Source: Odobenus rosmarus divergens (taxonomy: Eukaryota; Chordata; Mammalia; Carnivora; Odobenidae). From it: a DNA stretch of 64,000 bases. Location of the stretch: assembly GCF_000321225.1 (NCBI RefSeq), contig NW_004450396.1:3490824-3554823 (forward strand). Direction: 5' to 3'. Shown piece after piece: positions 8,501 to 18,982 of this stretch; the first letter of the stretch is position 1, and each line of letters opens with the position of its first letter. Under the pieces are notes generated by a model. The model did not search any database, was not told where the DNA came from, and was given only the letters and a program-made list of their open reading frames with translations. Both the position numbers and the translations under genes were made by a program.

Positions 8501-9690
8501 GTAGCCTCTGTGATTTAAAATAACGTATCTGTCCATTTGTTCAATTGATAAGTATTTATTGAACTTCTTTTGAGGTGCAAGGAGGACACCAAGGTGTATA
8601 ATGCATGAAGACATTATTTCAGATATCTTGGTGGTTGTTTTCCCATCTGAAAAATAAAGACAAAAATGGTGGAAAAACACAAAAGATGAAAGCAGTAAAA
8701 AGAGTGCTTTTGGCACCACAAATATAATATTCTTATAGGTGTAGTCATTTGCTTTGCAGGATACTGTCGGTTAAAGACGATACAGAATGTATTGCTGATA
8801 CACCCACTAATTTTCTCCTTCCCACGTGCTGTTCAAGCTGGGAAGATTTCATAGATTTCTTTTTGCCATTCTAAAACTAAGTATCAAGAGACTTTTACCT
8901 CTCCTGCCTGACTTGAGAAGTTGCTGCATAATTAGAATTGGAATCAGATGTTGCACTGCCCATATAGATTTTGGTCAGAACCAGATGTGCTCACCCGGCC
9001 CTCTGGAATCCTCATGTTACATGGCAGTTCTGAAAAGAAGGCCAGGAAAAACAATACTCAAAAAAACAGTTGATGCAGACATAGGAACCAGACTTTCCAG
9101 ATGCTTCTGGGTGTTTTGGGCTTTGTATGTCAGGTTATACGTATAGGGGCTAAGAGTATCTTGAGCAAGACTTGACGTTATTGCCCACTTCTCAGCTTGA
9201 GAGTGAAGCCATCACCAAGGACCACTATGTCAGGCACTGGTAAGCTTTACCCTTGGCTCTAATTGATTTCAACAGGCTAGAAGTGAAAAATTACTTAAAA
9301 GCAGAATCACTTTAAATGAAATGCAAAAAATCCTCTGTTCCTCCCTGTATTCCTCCAACCAGCTGCATCTGGCCCATAGATTTGTTTGGTTTGGCTTTCA
9401 CAGTGTTTAAACAACAACCAAAAATTGGATTTGTTGATGCAGGAGATTTCATATAAAACTCCGAATTTCTGGCACCTGGGAGATCTGGCAGCCCTGGGTG
9501 GCATTTCCCCGTGGGAGGGTAGCTGGATGCAGCCCTGCTCAGATGAGTCGTGGAACTTGCCCGGACACTGCCCCTAACTGACCACCCTCACTGACTTATG
9601 TTACCTTCTTGGCCCACCTATGCCAGAAAGTTTGGTGTGTCCTTGCCAGATAGAAAGGAGGTTCAGTGGCACAGAAATATTTTTATGTTT
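8501..9690. other. Unique sequence, no feature recognised
   Basis: Short open frames (for example 8826-9146 plus, 106 codons) lack any recognisable domain. No clear interspersed repeat was identified between the L1 and the next SINE. Confidence 0.5.
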
Positions 9691-9707
9691 TAAAGAAAAC
9701 AGCTCTT

Positions 9708-9909
9708 GGGGCACCTGGGTGGCTCAGTCATTAAGCATCTGCCTTCGGCTCGGGTCATGATCCCAGGGTCCTGGGATTGAGTCCCACATCAGGCTCCCTG
9801 CTCGGCAGGAAGCCTGCTTCTCCCTCTCCCACTCCCCCTGCTTGCGTTCCCTCTCTCTGCTGTCTCGCTCTCTCTCTGTCAAATAAATAAATAAAACCTT
9901 TAAAAAAAA
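9708..9909 (+). mobile_element. Can-SINE, young subfamily, 17-bp TSD
   Basis: Full copy with head 'ggcacctgggtggctcagtc', the 'cactccccctgcttgcgttc' middle, and tail 'tcaaataaataaataaaacc'. The perfect TSD taaagaaaacagctctt is at 9691-9707 and 9910-9926. Confidence 0.98.
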
Positions 9910-9926
9910 TAAAGAAAACAGCTCTT

Positions 9927-10525
9927 AATGCTGTTGTGTTACTTGGATATTTGTATACGACCTTGTATTTTTATAGGGATCTTCCCCTCAAGGGATTCAA
10001 AAGACTATGCAAAAGCTCAAGAGTGAAAAGGCCTCTGATCCCTTTTGGGCAGGTGAACTACGGTGTCCTGAAGGACTGCAGAGCCTGAGGAAATGTCCGG
10101 TTGGGAGGAATGTGGCTAAAAATGCGTACTGCCCTGCCGGAGGAGCTCTTGGGGCCTTTGACCGGCACTGAGCAGGTGACTCAAGTGAGGCTGGGCAGAG
10201 GAACCAGTGGGAGAACGGCCATCCCTGCCAGCCTACAGGCATTTGTTGGCAGCCTGGTTCCCACCGTGTCCTGGGAGGGTCTTGTCCCAGGAGACAGCGC
10301 TGGAGAGGAAACTAAAGGACAAGTAGCAATTTACCAGATGGAGGCAGACTTCAGAGAACAAGTCAACAGGAACAAAATGAGCAGAAGCTTAGAAATTAAA
10401 GACAATGTTGAGCTGGAAAGGGGGTTGAAATCATGAGATTTTCATTTTCCTCTATTTATGTCCCCTGTAATATAGGGATATTTAGACCAGATACACTGCT
10501 ATGCCTAGAGCTCTCGTAGAATCCA
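9927..10525. other. Unique sequence with open frames, no gene recognised
   Basis: Overlapping frames at 10101-10436 (plus, 111 codons) and 9997-10242 (minus) are in GC-richer DNA. Neither translation suggests a known family. Confidence 0.45.
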
Positions 10526-10667
10526 CTACTCAAAGAGTAGTCCATGGACCAATAGCATTGGCATCACCTGGTGCTTATTAGAAATGTAGAATCATAGTTG
10601 TTATTCCAGACCCATTGAATTAGATGCCCATTAAATTCTTATATGCATTAAAATTTGAGAAGTGTAG
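10526..10667. mobile_element. MER5-type hAT-Charlie element
   Basis: 'actcaaagagtagtccatgg', 'accaatagcattggcatcac', 'ctggtgcttattagaaatgt' and, at the far end, 'cattaaaatttgagaagtgt' are the diagnostic order of MER5-like non-autonomous hAT copies. Confidence 0.8.
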
Positions 10668-11136
10668 CTTTTGAGAGTAATGAGGTTTGGAGCCAGGTAA
10701 TGATAGAGTGACTTCCCTCCCACCCCACCCCTCATTTATTTAGATAGCATTTGACCTTGAGACCAAATAGCCACAAAACCCCAAAATAATGGAAAAAATG
10801 CCTGATGTCAAGGTGGGTGGCATGGAAGTCCATAGTAAATAATATAAATGCCATTATTTTATTTAAAAAAAAATCATTCTTTTTCTAAATAAATTGAGAC
10901 TTGGTTTGCTCATCTATCTTTTTTTCCCCTTAGTTACATAAAGACCAGGTAGAAATAATACCTTTAAAAAATGGAGCCAGTCTTGCCCTTTGGACTCAAA
11001 CATTAATAAAAGGAATACAGATTACTGAGTTATTTGTTACATTCATGAGCCTAACTTAAGTTCCAGCTTATGGCAGGAAGCATAAAAATGTTTTTTTTTT
11101 TTTTCATTTAATGAGTAATGAATATGATGAATTGAC
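10668..11136. other. AT-rich unique sequence
   Basis: Contains 'cctcccaccccacccc' (10718-10733) and a T-run near 11089-11104. No gene or repeat family recognised. Confidence 0.5.
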
Positions 11137-11345
11137 AGCATTGTAAGATAAAGATACCATCATCAAATGTGTATACTATGTGCCTAACTCTTTACATATG
11201 GCTGGTATTCTCCACAACAGACATCAACCAGCCTTAATGTGTAATAGGGAACTGAAAGTCATAGATGCTAAGTTGCTTATATAAGGTCACACAATTAGAG
11301 GTTTGCAGTTAAGATCTAAACACACACTTGAATCTGAATCCCATA
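11137..11345 (+). mobile_element. MIR SINE
   Basis: 'gtgtatactatgtgcctaac', 'tctttacatatggctggtat', 'ataaggtcacacaattagag' and 'tctgaatcccatatta' follow MIR order on the plus strand. Confidence 0.7.
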
Positions 11346-11711
11346 TTATTTTCCTTTCTCTGCAGGCACCCTGGACTGAGCCTCACTTTATTTTTAACTC
11401 CTCTGTGACCCAGCCAGTTTTTCTACGATCTTGACCATCAAAACAGAAAGGCCCTGTTCTCCTTGATTTTATCTTTCTTGCTTAGAGAGAAGTATTATGA
11501 AAAAAATACTGGCTATATTTACAGTGATTTTTTTATCTTCTTGACTATAAAATCAGTCAGGTACATTCGGCCAAATTTGGAAAATATGGAAGAACCCAAT
11601 GAATAAAGTAACTATCACTCATAATCCTATCACTCAACCGTACCACTCAGAGATGACCACTATTAACATTATATGTTTCCTTTGTTAATGAATATATATA
11701 TGCACATGACT

Positions 11712-11835
11712 TTTTTTATTTAAATTCAATTAGCCTAATATAGTAAGTACATCATTAGTTTCAGATGTAGTGTTCAATAATTCATCAGTTGCGTATAACA
11801 CCCAGTGCTCATCACATCTTATAAAAATAAAATTA
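11712..11835 (-). mobile_element. Carnivore L1 3' end, strongly 5'-truncated
   Basis: Reverse complement of the L1 3' terminus: T-run, 'atttaaattcaattagccta', 'atcattagtttcagatgtag', 'attcatcagttgcgtataac' and 'acccagtgctcatcaca'. Only about 120 bp are present. No clear TSD was found. Confidence 0.88.
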
Positions 11836-11919
11836 GACTCATGTTCTATATACTGTTTTATAACAAATGTTTCCACATGTCAATAGATATTGTTTCTACA
11901 ACATAACTTTCATGGTCCC

Positions 11920-12155
11920 ATGGTATCCCACCCATAGATACAATAATATAAAAAGTCCAGGAACCATTCTAAGTAACTTAGAAGTATTATCTCACAGAAA
12001 AACATATAGTAGGTGGTTTTATGATCCTCATTTTACATATGAAGATGCTGAGGCCCACAGAAATAGTGCGGGATTTGATTTCGATCACATAGCTATTAAA
12101 CGACAGAGTTGGGACTGGAACTCCTGTGGTCTAGATCTAGAGCAGCATCCTTAAC
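11920..12155 (+). mobile_element. MIR SINE
   Basis: 'aaccattctaagtaactt', 'tatgatcctcattttacata', 'gaagatgctgaggcccacag' and 'cagagttgggactggaactc' are MIR sense-strand landmarks in the right order. The copy is long, covering core and 3' part. Confidence 0.8.
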
Positions 12156-13240
12156 CCCCTCGGCTTGGTTAAGTCGAAACTGAACCTTCAGAAGCCTTTT
12201 AAAAATAGCAAACGCATTCCTCTTAAATTCTTCAATATAGCACAGCCAGAGTCCATTCTGTCAGAGCAATGCCGTGCTTCCTTTTTTCTTTGCATCCTTT
12301 CATTTCCTTCACGGACTTACACTTATTTTTAGCAGTAATTACTTTTGCCATCAAATGAGACTGTGTGTGCAGATGTGCCCCCGACCCCATGTCCTGACAG
12401 GCTCAATAAATGGCAGCGAAACATAATTCTTATATTATTTTTTCTTTTTTTTCCTTTCTTTTTTCCTTCCTTTCTCCCTCCCTCTCTCTTTCTTTCTTTT
12501 GCTCAAGTTATTTGATGTTACTCACTAGGACCAAGCTACATGACAACACGTGCAGTATTCTACGAGGAGAAAAAAAAGAAAGAAGCCTTGTTTCATAGTT
12601 CCAAATGAAGCCTTCGGGCACTTCAAAATAATACATGTTATAGCTTCAAAGAATAAAGATATTGAATGGTGGAAATTTTAAAATATCAAAGAGGCTTTCA
12701 GGTCGCTGCTTTACAATTTGAAACACACCTTTAAGTTTAAAAGCAACATTTTGTAACCTGAGTTGTCTCTTTACTCATTCATGAAGACCATGGAAATTTT
12801 GTGGGAAAAACAGATCTTTATTTCAAAAGAGAATGTGGAGATTTTAAAAACTAAAATGCTGTTTCCCAGAGCTGACACTGAGACAGTAAACAACAAATGA
12901 AATGGGGGAAGATCCTAAGAGTAGCAATAATGTTAATTTTCTGACGTCAGCCCCCTGGAAATAGGAAGTACCCACTTCTGCGATTGCACTGAGAACTGAG
13001 ACAACTCAGCCATTCCAGCTATGGTTGATTAGACCAGTCTGGCTGCCAGCAGGCCTTCCCAACAAGCAGGCCATGGTGCAAGATGCTGCCAGTGAGAAAG
13101 GGCACTGCACTCCCTTAAGACCCTTCTGTGATTGCTGGTGCTATCATTGAATTTGTATCCAGCAGTGCTATGCCTTATGGGATAATTACCATAGGTTTAT
13201 CTCATTGTTCTCACTGGGATTATATTACTAAGGAGTGATT
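12156..13240. other. Unique sequence with a pyrimidine tract
   Basis: A CT-rich tract lies at about 12434-12500 (T- and C-runs). The remainder is AT-rich with no recognised gene; a CRE-like TGACGTCA is present near 12942-12949. Confidence 0.5.
12942..12949. promoter_or_regulatory. CRE-like palindrome TGACGTCA
   Basis: The exact eight-base palindrome bound by CREB/ATF factors occurs within 'ttttctgacgtcagccccctgg'-like context in repeat-free DNA. A single octamer is weak evidence; no promoter or transcript is evident beside it. Confidence 0.3.
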
Positions 13241-13387
13241 GAAAAAACAAAAAAGAAAGGAAGGAACGAAGGATGGAAGGGAGGGAGGGAGGAAGGGAGA
13301 GAGGAAAAGGGAAGAGAAGAGAGGGGAGGAGAGGGGAAGGGAAGGGAAGGGAAGGGAGAAAAAGGAAAGGGAGGGGAGGGGAGAGGA
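13241..13387. repeat. Polypurine (GGAA/GGGA) tract
   Basis: About 145 bp of almost pure A/G on the plus strand, with units such as GGAAG, GGGAGG and GGGAA. Such mirror-rich purine tracts can form triplex DNA and break during replication. The 54-bp duplicated sequence begins exactly at its right end. Confidence 0.95.
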
Positions 13388-13434
13388 ATTTTACAATAAG
13401 GGCCTGTGAGTTGGCCCTGTGGTTAAAACACTCA
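13381..13434. repeat. 54-bp exact duplicate, copy 1
   Basis: Starts 'gagaggaattttacaataag' and ends 'ggttaaaacactca'; identical base for base to 15951-16004. Identity stops abruptly on both sides. It lies at the edge of the polypurine tract. Family unknown; no TSD or A-tail. Confidence 0.95.
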
Positions 13435-13870
13435 TATTGTTGGGGACATCTCATGTTTCTGCCAGCCCAGTGTCCTCCTCCATCTTTTGGAAACAGCACC
13501 TTCCTTTTCCATTAGAAAACTTCTCCTTCCCTATTTCGTGCCAATACTCAAGATCCCTGTCTCCACCCGGAAAAATAGTAAGGCATGTGACCCAAGCAAG
13601 GCCACTCAGATTCAACCTCCACGAAATATGCATTGTGAGCCACACCAACAGGAAGTGACCAGAGCTGATCATCTCTGAGGTGTTTTGCTGAAGAACTGGT
13701 CCCCTAGTGCCTGCTGCCTTGATGGGAACTATATTCTTACTCTTCAAATGATCTAGTCAGTCACCCTTCTGTGATCCCCATGCCCTTCCAATATGTTTCA
13801 TTTTTACTTATGTTAACCAGAATCGGTTTCTCTTGTTTAGCTATTCAACCAAAGAACTTAAATAGCCTAA
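13435..13870. mobile_element. Possible ancient LTR-like repeat, family unassigned
   Basis: 'gtgacccaagcaaggccact' and the end 'agaatcggtttctcttgttt' then 'caaccaaag' resemble the 3' part of an old mammalian interspersed repeat. Divergence is high and I cannot name it. Confidence 0.3.
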
Positions 13871-14019
13871 ACAAATTCAGTGAATCATAATTTTAATCTC
13901 CATAGACTGCAGCCAAGGTAAAATATTTGGTTCAATCTAACAGCTCTGTAATAATCACTTCAACATACTTGACAATTAAAAAATTTTATTTTGGTAACTG
14001 TGGAATGCTCACATCATCT

Positions 14020-14170
14020 TCCTAAGAAGTTACCTCATAGGTAAATTTTTGAAAATAATGCTTACTTCCCAGACTTGTGAGAATTCAATGAAAACACGTC
14101 TGGAAAATATCGAGCACAGTGCCCCATAAAGTAGACGATCTATGTCTTTTGGCTGCTGTCATTATATAAA
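14020..14170 (-). mobile_element. Probable MIR fragment
   Basis: 'aatgcttacttcccagactt', 'gtgagaattcaatgaaaaca' and 'gagcacagtgccccataaag' follow the reverse-strand MIR right end. Confidence 0.55.
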
Positions 14171-14695
14171 GTCTATATGATGATAATGATTCACTGTATA
14201 ATGTGAATACTTCAGTCCAAGGAAAGTTCAAACATTAAATTAATTATGCTAATAGTTTGTCATACAGTAACATCTCTGAGTTTTTGACAATGCAGGAATG
14301 ACTGCTAGATAGTTATATTTAGACTAAAACACTTACCTGCTAATTTGAACATTTTAGCAGAACAGTGATCAACTTGGTATTTAGTTTTAACAAAATAGAT
14401 CTGATACACCAAAGTTAAAAAAGAGGGGGAGCTAATTTCTTTAAGAGCAGCTAGGCAAGATTTCCACTAATGCAAGTGAGCAGTTTTGAGTTTCTCCAGG
14501 AATTTATGGTATTTCTTTCTAAATAATGAAGTGATCTGCTAGGGAGGTATTTTCAGATGTATGTCCAACAAGGGAATACTAATTTAGTCTTTGCTGTAAA
14601 TGTATTTTAACATGGATGCATACAGGGGCACCTAATACAGCCACTTGGAATTGCTCTTAAGATTTTGTGGAATATGGGTGTACAGAGGTTTAAAA
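14171..14695. other. AT-rich unique sequence
   Basis: Nothing recognised between the MIR and the next SINE; no long open frame. Confidence 0.5.
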
Positions 14696-14713
14696 CAAAA
14701 TCTGAGATGTCCT

Positions 14714-14907
14714 GGGGCACCTGGGTGGCTCAGTTGGTTAAATGCCTGCCTTCAGCTCAGGTCATGATCTCAGGGTCCTGGGATCGAGCCCTGGTTGGTT
14801 CCCTGCTCAGCGGGGAGCCTGCTTCTCCCTCCCCCTCTGCTCCTCCCCCTGCTCTCGTGTGCGCTCTCTCTTTCTCAAATAGATAAATAAAATCTTTTTA
14901 AAAACCC
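14714..14907 (+). mobile_element. Can-SINE with 18-bp TSD
   Basis: Head 'ggggcacctgggtggctcag', body 'gttccctgctcagcggggag', tail 'tcaaatagataaataaaatc'. The perfect TSD caaaatctgagatgtcct is at 14696-14713 and 14908-14925. Confidence 0.98.
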
Positions 14908-14925
14908 CAAAATCTGAGATGTCCT

Positions 14926-15950
14926 TGGCCATTTGTTCTAGTTGACTCATGTACCTGAACATTTTGAGGCTTACACACCATTAGTTTCACTACAGTAAGC
15001 ATTTGGCATCAAAAATTTTCAGTGAAAGCTTCTTCTGATGAAGCTAAGATTTAAGAGTATCAGGTCATTTTTCCTTGCTTCCTCAGTTTTTAAAACTTTT
15101 CCCCATATGGAGAAAGCCCACCAGTGACCTTCTTTGCCAAGAGCCTTCCCGGTGAGCTGACATTACAAAAGTCATTCCACCTGCTCTGACAAGGCAGTCC
15201 AAGTTTGCTGGCAGAATGAGAGGAGGAAAGCATGTATCCAACTGCCGTTTCCTCCTTGCAAGCCAACCGATCCCTGATTTCATTCAGATCCCACGTGGTG
15301 ATCTTCAGGGAGTGTCTCTCAGAGGTCTTAGTAGTCATGGTAATGTGGTTCCCCTTTGCCAGTGTTTGGCATGTGACCAACTTCTGGCTGAAAAGATGTA
15401 AGAGGAAAATCTGTTGGGGGAAGGGCCTTCTAGCAAAGATTTTCTTCCTGGTTCAAACTCTAGAAACTTTTAAAAACCTTTCTTTTTGTCTTGAAAATAG
15501 CTCCAGAGCATAACTAGCTAGTAGCTGTATCAATCTTTCCATAGCCATGAAGTGACGAAGTGACTGGATGAAGTGCCAAAGTACAGAGTGAGAATGTAAA
15601 AAGAGCCTGAATCCTTAATGTTATTTTGAGTTACCGCCCCCAAAATGGAACAAGAACTGTCTACTTCTGGACACCTTGTTACCTGAGAACATTAAATGCT
15701 TTTATCACTTCTCTGTTACTTGCAGCTGAAAATATTCCTAAGGGCATTAACACTTACACACCTTCTCTAAACCCCTTAATTTTAAATGCTTTGTGACACC
15801 AGATAGGATCATTGTCTGACAATAAGATGATTATAATCTTTCAAAAATGAGTTCAAAATTCTGTTCAGTGTTTTACTAGCAGATATTAGGGGGCTGTTTG
15901 TATTTGCTAGAACCATCAAAGTGCCTACTAGTATTGTAAGCTTGGCTAGC
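14926..15950. other. Mostly unique sequence, partly an old repeat
   Basis: About 15360-15480 ('gcatgtgaccaacttctggc', 'tgaaaagatgtaagaggaaa') resembles an old, unnamed mammalian repeat. Several short frames overlap at 15083-15513; no protein family recognised. Confidence 0.4.
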
Positions 15951-16004
15951 GAGAGGAATTTTACAATAAGGGCCTGTGAGTTGGCCCTGTGGTTAAAACA
16001 CTCA
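15951..16004. repeat. 54-bp exact duplicate, copy 2
   Basis: Identical to 13381-13434 over all 54 positions, same orientation. Left flank is 'gcttggctagc', right flank is 'gcagtcttcttaga'; neither flank matches the other locus. No TSD or poly-A is seen, so ordinary retroposition is unlikely. Confidence 0.95.
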
Positions 16005-16377
16005 GCAGTCTTCTTAGAGAGAATTTTGGAATCAGAATGAAAGAAATCAGTCACTGTTAACATGGAACTCTGATTGTTCTTTAGTATCTGCTGAAATTAA
16101 GGGTTGGACATTTGTTTGCATAGAAAGTGGCAAACTTCGAAAATACATAGTATATTAAAAAATATGAGAGAAACATTTTATTACTATAAAGAGAACTATA
16201 ACCTTGTGAACCATGTGGCCTATTTTCACATACAGAGAATTCTAGAAGCTGTGACCATGAGGACTACTGTGCTCTTGAAGATGTCCCACAGGCTTCTGAT
16301 GCTAAGGAGATTTCTTGAATGCATAATATACCTAAGGAGAAATTTTTGAGGGATGAACATCCTTTGCTGGTTTGCAG

Positions 16378-16636
16378 AGAGATTTTCAAACTTTTTCTTA
16401 CTGTGACGCATAGTAAGAAATAAATGTTACATGTCTGGTGTAAGTATGTTTGTGTATGTGCACACATAAAGGGTTGAAATAAAAGTTTCATGAAAAGATA
16501 CTCTTTTTATACTCTCATATATTCAATAATTTTTCTGTGTTTGTTCCTTCCATTTTTAAAAAGTGCTGGTTTTAACCTACTAAACTGATTTCACAACTCG
16601 CTAATGGATTACCACTTGCAGCTTGAAAAAGCATTG
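16378..16636. mobile_element. Old MER-type DNA transposon copy (sibling at 7188-7430)
   Basis: 'agattttcaaactttttctt', 'agtaagaaataaatgttaca', 'gaaataaaagtttcatgaaa', 'ttcacaactcgctaatggat' and 'cttgcagcttgaaaaagcat' keep the order seen in the other copy. Confidence 0.72.
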
Positions 16637-16879
16637 AGTTCATATAGTTTGTGGGCTTGTCACAGCTCCTGTGAGCTCAACTTGCTTGAACAATATGGAA
16701 ACTTGTCTTACAGAGCAGAGAAACCAGAGACAGGACAGACTCTAGGGTTGCTTGTCACCAGTCACCCAGGTACTTTGTCTTTGCTTTGACTTCTGCAGCA
16801 TCAGCTTCAATCTTGGCTGCCTCCATTTGCCATCACAAGAGACTGGTGTGTTGAATGTTTTCAGTTATTCCTCCAGACC

Positions 16880-17545
16880 CACACTCTGCCCTTCTCTCTG
16901 CTCTGTGTCCCAAGAGACCTACCTGTATGGAGTATATGAATAGGCTCCCTTACCTCCTGGCTTCTACCTGGAGTCAGCCAATGGGAAGCCCCTGTAGGAA
17001 ACAGAGCAGAGAGAAGAGAATGAAGCTGGAGATTTGTCTGGTCTCCTCTCTGCAAGGTCAAGGTGTTCTGACAACCTTCCCTACCTGAAGTACAGAGCTC
17101 TTCCCAAGGTGGCCCTTGCTCTACCAGTCTCCCCTGGGTTCTGGTAACCCCTGCACCTTATACCTTGGGCACAGATGTGATGTGCGTTCTGCTGTAGCTT
17201 GCCCTAAGCTGCTTCTTTATCCCTTGTGCTTTCACTTCACACTACCCTTACATTTGCAGATAGTCCCTTTTATTAAATCACTCCTGAGTGGGGCCGCCTG
17301 GGTGGCTCAGTAGGTTAAGCATCTGCCTTCGGCTCAGATCATGATCCCAGGGTCCTGGAATCGAGCCCCCCATCGAGCTCCCTGCTTGGCTGGAAGTCTG
17401 CTTCTCCCTCTGTCCCTCCCCCGGCTCCTGCTCGCTCTCACGCTCTCTCTCTCTCTCTCGAAATAATAAGTAAAATCTTAAAAAATCACTCCTGAGTGAT
17501 TCCAGTTTGAGTGTGGTAGCAATTTCTTGATGGGGGCCTGGCTAA
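16880..17545 (+). mobile_element. Probable ancient interspersed repeat, split by a SINE
   Basis: 'cctgtatggagtatatgaat', 'aggctcccttacctcctggc', 'ttctggtaacccctgcacct' and 'gatagtcccttttattaaat' resemble an abundant old mammalian repeat ending near an ATTAAA signal. It seems to continue after the SINE as 'ccagtttgagtgtggtagca'. Family not named. Confidence 0.4.
17291..17482 (+). mobile_element. Can-SINE with 16-bp TSD
   Basis: Head 'ggccgcctgggtggctcagt', CT-rich middle, tail 'cgaaataataagtaaaatct'. The perfect TSD aaatcactcctgagtg is at 17275-17290 and 17483-17498. It interrupts the older repeat above. Confidence 0.98.
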
Positions 17546-18788
17546 TCCCAGCTGCCAAAACCAATGGTGTTCACCATCATCAGGGGAAAGACATTGACTT
17601 CTTTTCCCAGAAGCTCTGAGTTAGGGTCTCTGCGTTTCCCGCCAATTCAAATGGGTGAAAACTGCCCGTTTCTGACCTGTCAGTGGAGGAGGAAAGAAAT
17701 TGCCATTAAACTAGACATCTGAGGTGGAATGGGTGCTAACCAATCACATAATGATGTTTAACCTGGAAGGGCCAAATAGAAGAGTAACTCTCTTTTGTAC
17801 CTAGGGGACTATGATGTTGCAATATGAGATTTAGGCCAGCATCATGGCAACAAGTAAACGAAAGTAGTTATTTCAGTGGCAAAATGAATTACTTAATTAC
17901 ACAATCACTAGCACATGGGGTGACTGACCCAAAGATCAAAATGTTTTTGTCTGAAAATGAATCTCCCTCTCACACAATAAATTTTCTTTTGCCAGAGTGG
18001 AGTCAGGAAAAAATGGGCAAGGTCTATAAGACTATGTACCCCATGTTAAAAAAAAAAAAATAAATGTTTAAAAGCTGCTCTCTGTACTCATTGATAGAAA
18101 TCTATTTTTCTCTAAGTTAGATGTCATAGGATCACACAACATATTATTGGCTCCAGAAGCTGACCCCAAATTGGGAGAAAACGGGTTTAATGTAAGTTTC
18201 CTCTCTTTCTGTGTGTGTTACCCCAGAAATGTTCTAGTGATCAGGGAAGGACCATGATAGGGTTGGGGAAGGCCGTGTCTCACTCTCTTTTTCTTCTTCT
18301 CCTCTCCAGGAGACAAGACACAGATGTCAATGTAGAAGAATTGCACCAACACTGAAGGGATTTATAAAACATTGCAATAAGAATGGAGAGTAGTTGTGAC
18401 CCAGTTTGACTCTGTGTGTCTGTGCCATCTCACTACAGCCCCTGGAAGTCTGGTCCGGGATGGGTTGTAAGTCTTATCTCCATAATCTCTCTAACTGAGG
18501 TGCTGGGCCTGGCCTTTTCTGTGACCTTCAGCATAATCTTCCCCATGGTGACAGGGGTGGGGAAGCAGAAGGGCACCATGGTGTCAGTGCCAAACTTGAA
18601 ACAGACTTCTCATCTCAGGTGTGTGGTTCCAAAGTGTACATCCCAGGGCCCTGGGGCACCACAACAAATTCACAGGGACATGATGGGATGATCACAGTTT
18701 CTGAGGGAAACGGCCATAGTCACCATCTGTTGAACAGCACAGGAAGCCTTAGCTCAAGGTAGCTCATGGTTTCAAAACGAGAACACAT
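17546..18788. other. Unique sequence, no gene recognised
   Basis: A frame at 17824-18063 (79 codons) ends in an A13 run (18048-18060) but has no family or TSD to support a processed pseudogene. Another frame (18416-18691, 91 codons) has no domain. The segment leads into the hAT relic, and its 3' part may belong to the same element. Confidence 0.4.
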
Positions 18789-18982
18789 TACATTTTTTTT
18801 TGATGATATCACATCTTTGCAAAGCTGGCTTTTTAGTTATTGCTGTGGTAAAAAGTACCTCAGGAAAGTCAGAGTAAGACAGGAAATGAGGGTGGTGGTG
18901 CACAGCCAGATTCTAAGCTTTCAGAAGTTGTGTAGGACCCAAATGGCACACACATCCCATTGGCAAGTAGCTATGACAGTTT
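18789..18982 (+). pseudogene. Decayed hAT-superfamily transposase C-terminus
   Basis: In one frame the sequence reads LCKAGF then VVKS, matching the LCESGFSALTxIK block of the hAT dimerisation region (Charlie/Buster group; also in ZBED5 and FAM200-type genes). After a frameshift near the 'gtaaaaagtac' run the next frame gives KKYLRK, EMRV, QKLC and a final AHTSH, matching the KYRSRL...DLR...LC...QxxxSH pattern. The frameshift, divergence and absence of the catalytic part show it is dead. It is either an old hAT copy or a retrocopy of a hAT-derived gene. Confidence 0.65.

Noticed and set aside
9708..9790. tRNA genes at the SINE heads
   Set aside because: The heads are tRNA-derived but do not form an intact cloverleaf and occur in many diverged copies with SINE bodies.
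13381..13434. 54-bp duplicate as a MIR or tRNA-SINE head
   Set aside because: A loose likeness to 'gtggttaa' exists, but MIR copies here are far too diverged to give 54 identical bases.
17824..18063. Frame ending in an A13 run, as a processed pseudogene
   Set aside because: No TSD and no parent gene recognised; A-runs are common here.
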